Source of the DNA: Oscillospiraceae bacterium
GTDB lineage: Bacteria; Bacillota; Clostridia; Oscillospirales; Ruminococcaceae
Length of the DNA: 15,591 bases
Direction of reading: 5' to 3'
Assembly: GCA_029005335.1 (NCBI GenBank)
Contig: JAQXFT010000198.1
Span: forward strand, 1 to 15,591
The translations under genes were made by a program, and so were the position numbers. The notes under the pieces are model-generated. The model was given only the letters and a program-made list of their open reading frames with translations. It was not told where the DNA came from and made no database searches. Positions 13,781 to 15,591 of the stretch are shown one piece after another (the stretch's first letter is position 1; the number at the start of each line of letters is the position of its first letter).

Positions 13781-14311
13781 ATGAACGGAACAGCGACGAA
13801 AAATAAAGGGGCTTTAATAATCGCAATAATAGTAATTGTTCTTGTAATTATGGGAAATAATCCGGAAAAAGACAGCTCTGTCAGTTATTCATCAAGAAAA
13901 TTTTCAACATACCACAGTGTTATAAATGCTCTGGAAAAGGGGCTGAATGATGCTGACGGTGAAAAAATTTACCAGACTGTTTATACCGATGATTTTATGC
14001 AGGCACTGACAGAAAATGATATTAATCAGTTAACGAAAATCATTGAATTTGTCCATGTGGTAATTTCAGACAGATTACCGCTTTCTTTAGAAATTGAGGA
14101 TAAAACCAGACTGGAAGATTACCAGCTTTTAGAAATTAAAAGTGACTATAACTTAAAATCCGGCTCAGATATCGAAATCACAAAGGGCTATACTCTTACT
14201 ATTGAATTAGAGGAATCTGATTATATCTATCTTGATGTTTTTAAAATTCAGGGTCAGGGCTGGAAAATTTCAAGACGCTCTCTCGACTATTTTCTCGGTA
14301 TTGAAATCTGA
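13781..14311 (+). CDS. Membrane-anchored hypothetical protein, possible NTF2-like extracytoplasmic domain
   Basis: A 176-residue protein with one N-terminal membrane segment (about 11-24, ALIIAIIVIVLVIM) after a short polar start, so the rest is probably outside the cell; there is no lipobox Cys. Residues 38-80 (FSTYHSVINALEKGLNDADG and on) and the end (YLDVFKIQGQGWKISRRSLD, residues 151-170) resemble the layout of NTF2/DUF4878-like domains, in which a helix with NDADG is followed by a curved sheet ending in a W-K-I strand. That match is by eye. AAGGAGG (13767-13773) lies 7 nt before the ATG. It is divergent from the NACHT gene and followed by two more short ORFs, possibly one transcript. Function unknown. 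Confidence 0.75.
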   Translation: MNGTATKNKGALIIAIIVIVLVIMGNNPEKDSSVSYSSRKFSTYHSVINALEKGLNDADGEKIYQTVYTDDFMQALTENDINQLTKIIEFVHVVISDRLPLSLEIEDKTRLEDYQLLEIKSDYNLKSGSDIEITKGYTLTIELEESDYIYLDVFKIQGQGWKISRRSLDYFLGIEI

Positions 14312-14341
14312 GGGAATAACCATTCAGAAAGGAGGATAAAT

Positions 14342-14371
14342 ATGACTTGGTCTGTTGATGTCAGTTTCTGA
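14342..14371 (+). CDS. Nine-codon ORF with a strong ribosome binding site
   Basis: Encodes MTWSVDVSF. It is preceded by AAAGGAGG (14328-14335) with 6 nt spacing, the strongest ribosome binding site in this stretch. It lies between two small membrane protein genes and is not in frame with either. It may be a leader peptide for the gene at 14440, a tiny protein, or the remnant of a decayed gene whose ribosome binding site survives. Only the ribosome binding site and ORF are observed. Confidence 0.35.
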   Translation: MTWSVDVSF

Positions 14372-14439
14372 GCTTTGATAAAATTTTTATCGTGCCGGAA
14401 TTTTTTAAAAAACTAAATTTTTTATACGGAGGTTTTATT

Positions 14440-14721
14440 ATGGAAAACAGAAAACAATTAGCTAAAAAAGGATTAATAAGTATCGCTGTCTTTCTTATCA
14501 CATTATTCTTTATAGGCGGTACTGAAACAGGCTCTAATTTTGAACTCATTATAAGTTTTGTAATGCTGTTTTCATGGCTGACGGCAGGAATCTCATTATA
14601 TAAGCTTGATGTCATGAAAAACAAAGCAGCTCTCATATGCCTGATAGTGTTCCTTAACTTTCTGTATCTGTTCTATGCGGAGATTTTCATTCTCCCTCAG
14701 ATTTTAAAAGAAGAAGAATAG
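14440..14721 (+). CDS. Small membrane protein, three predicted helices
   Basis: A 93-residue hydrophobic protein with segments at about 12-26, 35-53 and 63-87, separated by short polar loops, and an acidic KEEE end. The ATG at 14440 is chosen because GGAGG (14428-14432) lies 7 nt upstream. The frame is open further back to a GTG at 14392, but without a ribosome binding site. No family is recognised. Being in line with the preceding membrane protein and opposite a NACHT gene, it might be a membrane partner in the same function, but nothing in the sequence proves this. Confidence 0.7.
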   Translation: MENRKQLAKKGLISIAVFLITLFFIGGTETGSNFELIISFVMLFSWLTAGISLYKLDVMKNKAALICLIVFLNFLYLFYAEIFILPQILKEEE

Positions 14722-14730
14722 AAGATTTCA

Positions 14731-14752
14731 AGCTCCCGCTTTAACGGGAGCT
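14731..14752 (+). terminator. GC-rich hairpin: terminator or relic transposon-end hairpin
   Basis: AGCTCCCG and CGGGAGCT (8 bp) close a CTTTAA loop, followed by GATTTCGT. It sits 10 nt after the stop of the small membrane protein and could terminate that transcript, though the U-run is weak. Loop and flank resemble the IS200/IS605-type hairpin at 15389-15410 (CTTT loop, then ATGAATTGCGT), so it may instead be an old transposon end. Confidence 0.55.
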
Positions 14753-14876
14753 GATTTCGTATCACAGATTATTTCTCTGCAAATCAGAACACATCTGAAA
14801 AGCTTATCATATACTGAATTAGCACATTCCATTTTTATTTGAGAAGTTAAAAGAAGCAGGGGTTATAAAATAATAC

Positions 14877-14905
14877 TTGACAATAAATTATTTTTTCATT
14901 ATAAT
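14877..14905 (+). promoter_or_regulatory. Consensus promoter of the Imm1-like gene
   Basis: Perfect TTGACA (14877-14882), a 17-bp spacer and perfect TATAAT (14900-14905), in very AT-rich DNA. The leader is about 25-30 nt and contains AAAGGA (14921-14926), 12 nt from the start. No operator is clear, so expression may be constitutive. Confidence 0.82.
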
Positions 14906-14938
14906 ATTAATGATAATATAGAAAGGATTACACTATTT

Positions 14939-15355
14939 ATGAAATATACTGAGTTTTATACCCCTACTGGAAAAATAATAAAAAACATTGATATTCAAAC
15001 AATGTATAAATATACAGTTGAAGGCTTCGAAAAATATTGGTCTGATGGACAAGGAGCTGAAATACACTACTTTGAAGATAATTTCTCAGCAACCTTAACT
15101 ATAGGTGTAAATTTAAATTATGGTTTTTATTTTAATTATAGTGATAGAAAAATAGAAGAAATATCACTATTTGATATTAATAAAATTGAGGATATTACTG
15201 AAACTACTGATGAATTAGAAGTTTCAGTAGGTCTATTTATACCTCCAATTTTAGCTTGGGAAGTAATAAAAACTTTTATCGAAGAGGGTAAAGCATCTAA
15301 ACAAATTCAATGGATAAATCCTGATAATCTTCCGGAAGATAGTAGATTCTATTAA
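14939..15355 (+). CDS. Imm1-like immunity protein (tentative)
   Basis: A soluble acidic protein of 138 residues. The C-terminal part, SVGLFIPPILAWEVIKTFIE (96-115) followed by EGKASKQIQWINPDNLP, looks like the end of Imm1-type immunity proteins, in which a 'P..-A...-F...G--P..-W' pattern closes an alpha/beta fold. The middle, LTIGVNLNYGFYFNYSDRKI (53-72), forms plausible strands. Imm1-type proteins neutralise toxins delivered by contact or secretion systems; no toxin gene is seen here. The coding sequence is visibly richer in A and T than its neighbours, and it stands alone between a hairpin and a transposon end, which suggests horizontal acquisition. The family assignment is from pattern only and may be wrong; an orphan immunity gene is a reasonable reading. 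Confidence 0.45.
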   Translation: MKYTEFYTPTGKIIKNIDIQTMYKYTVEGFEKYWSDGQGAEIHYFEDNFSATLTIGVNLNYGFYFNYSDRKIEEISLFDINKIEDITETTDELEVSVGLFIPPILAWEVIKTFIEEGKASKQIQWINPDNLPEDSRFY

Positions 15356-15388
15356 AACTTATAAATTTTATCATTTTCAGCAAGAAGA

Positions 15389-15410
15389 CCCCCACCTCTT
15401 TAGGTGGGGG
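15389..15410 (+). repeat. Subterminal hairpin of an IS200/IS605-type element
   Basis: CCCCCACCT (15389-15397) and AGGTGGGGG (15402-15410) form a perfect 9-bp stem with a CTTT loop, followed by ATGAATTGCGT and no U-run. Its position about 80 nt before a tnpB start fits the left-end hairpin of this transposon group, which the transposase reads as single-stranded DNA. It could also limit transcription running into the element. Confidence 0.65.
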
Positions 15411-15490
15411 ATGAATTGCGTGCTGTTATAGACAAACTAAAAATAATGTGATATAAGCAGAAAATATATTGAAAGTCAGGGTGAAAAGTA

Positions 15491-15591
15491 TTGAATAAAG
15501 CATATAAATTCAGAATATATCCGAATAAAGAACAGTATACGATGTTTGCACAAACCTTTGGCTGTGTAAGACTGGTATATAATTACTATCT
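15491..15591 (+). CDS. tnpB: TnpB RNA-guided nuclease family protein, N-terminal fragment
   Basis: The 33 codons before the right edge read (f)MNKAYKFRIYPNKEQ, then YTMFAQTFGCVRLVYNYY. This is the highly typical N-terminus of TnpB/OrfB proteins of IS200/IS605 elements (KAYKFRIYPN..Q and FGCVR.VYN). TnpB proteins are RNA-guided DNA nucleases related to Cas12 that help maintain the element. A TTG start is used, with an AGGGTGA ribosome binding site 7 nt upstream (about 15478-15484); no ATG precedes the conserved motif in frame. Whether the gene is intact cannot be judged, because the catalytic RuvC region lies beyond the window. Confidence 0.85.
   Translation, partial: MNKAYKFRIYPNKEQYTMFAQTFGCVRLVYNYY

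Larger units (their letters stand above)
15381..15591 (+). mobile_element. Left part of a TnpB-encoding IS200/IS605-type element, cut by window edge
   Basis: A hairpin (15389-15410), a non-coding stretch and the start of tnpB make up the left part of the element. There is no room for a tnpA transposase gene between hairpin and tnpB, so it is a tnpB-only (IS1341-like) form unless tnpA lies elsewhere. The exact left boundary cannot be placed from one end; 15381 is a rough estimate. Confidence 0.65.

Noticed and set aside
14392..14439. GTG start 16 codons upstream of the small membrane protein
   Set aside because: No ribosome binding site precedes it, while the ATG at 14440 has GGAGG at 7 nt; the extra residues look like translated non-coding AT-rich DNA.
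15389..15410. Hairpin as an ordinary terminator of the Imm1-like gene
   Set aside because: The stem is not followed by a U-run, and it sits at the expected place for the left-end hairpin of the adjoining tnpB element, although it may incidentally slow transcription.
1..15591. CRISPR array, tRNA, rRNA or replication origin
   Set aside because: No regularly spaced identical repeats with unique spacers, no tRNA-like cloverleaf or rRNA signature and no DnaA-box cluster were seen; the three repeats at 13660-13713 are too short and too few for CRISPR.

Overview
The window looks like a piece of a low-to-mid-GC Firmicutes chromosome, most likely a clostridial, Ruminococcus-like gut bacterium. The basis is AGGAGG-type ribosome binding sites at most genes, near-consensus TTGACA/TATAAT promoters in AT-rich gaps, a DivIVA-type coiled-coil protein, an [FeFe]-hydrogenase-related iron-sulfur protein and an RNHCP-domain protein. 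The genus is an inference; no rRNA or tRNA gene is present to settle it.

Layout. (1) Positions 1-2470, minus strand: a phosphate-uptake operon read pstS-pstC-pstA. pstA is cut by the left edge, and pstB/phoU would be expected beyond it. (2) 2680-4487, plus strand: a two-gene ABC exporter (DrrA-like ATPase and ABC-2 permease) behind its own promoter, whose spacer is nearly palindromic. (3) 4494-5151, plus strand: an RNHCP zinc-binding protein preceded by a 150-nt leader. The leader carries a short peptide ORF and mutually exclusive base-pairings involving the ribosome binding site. A two-way terminator follows. (4) 5160-7416, minus strand: an AraC-type regulator with a GyrI-like ligand domain, downstream of a membrane HD-GYP phosphodiesterase. 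(5) 7661-8218, plus strand: a hypothetical protein with its own promoter and a dyad around the -35. (6) 8390-11247, plus strand: a DivIVA-like coiled-coil protein and an iron-sulfur protein with a modified hydrogenase H-cluster domain and a helical tail; probably one operon, with an unusual leader RNA. (7) 11308-13638, minus strand: a large NACHT NTPase facing a plus-strand pair of small membrane proteins (13781-14721) across a gap with overlapping divergent promoters and three phased repeats. (8) 14731-15591: an accessory stretch with a hairpin, a low-GC Imm1-like gene, and the left end of an IS200/IS605-type element whose tnpB runs off the window.

How the genes may work together. Segments 2-4 resemble a response to toxic small molecules: an exporter, an RNHCP gene with an attenuator-like leader, and a GyrI-type regulator. 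Segment 6 pairs a polarity/scaffold-type protein with a redox or gas-sensing iron-sulfur protein. Segments 7-8 look like an accessory or defence island, built from a STAND/NACHT NTPase, small membrane proteins, an immunity-like protein and a transposon end. These links are inferred from gene order and motifs, not demonstrated.

The most original signals are the RNHCP leader, the displaced ribosome binding site of the DivIVA-like gene, the phased repeats before the NACHT gene, and the altered H-cluster motif. No CRISPR array, tRNA, rRNA or replication origin was seen, and no stretch over 300 bases lacks a gene.
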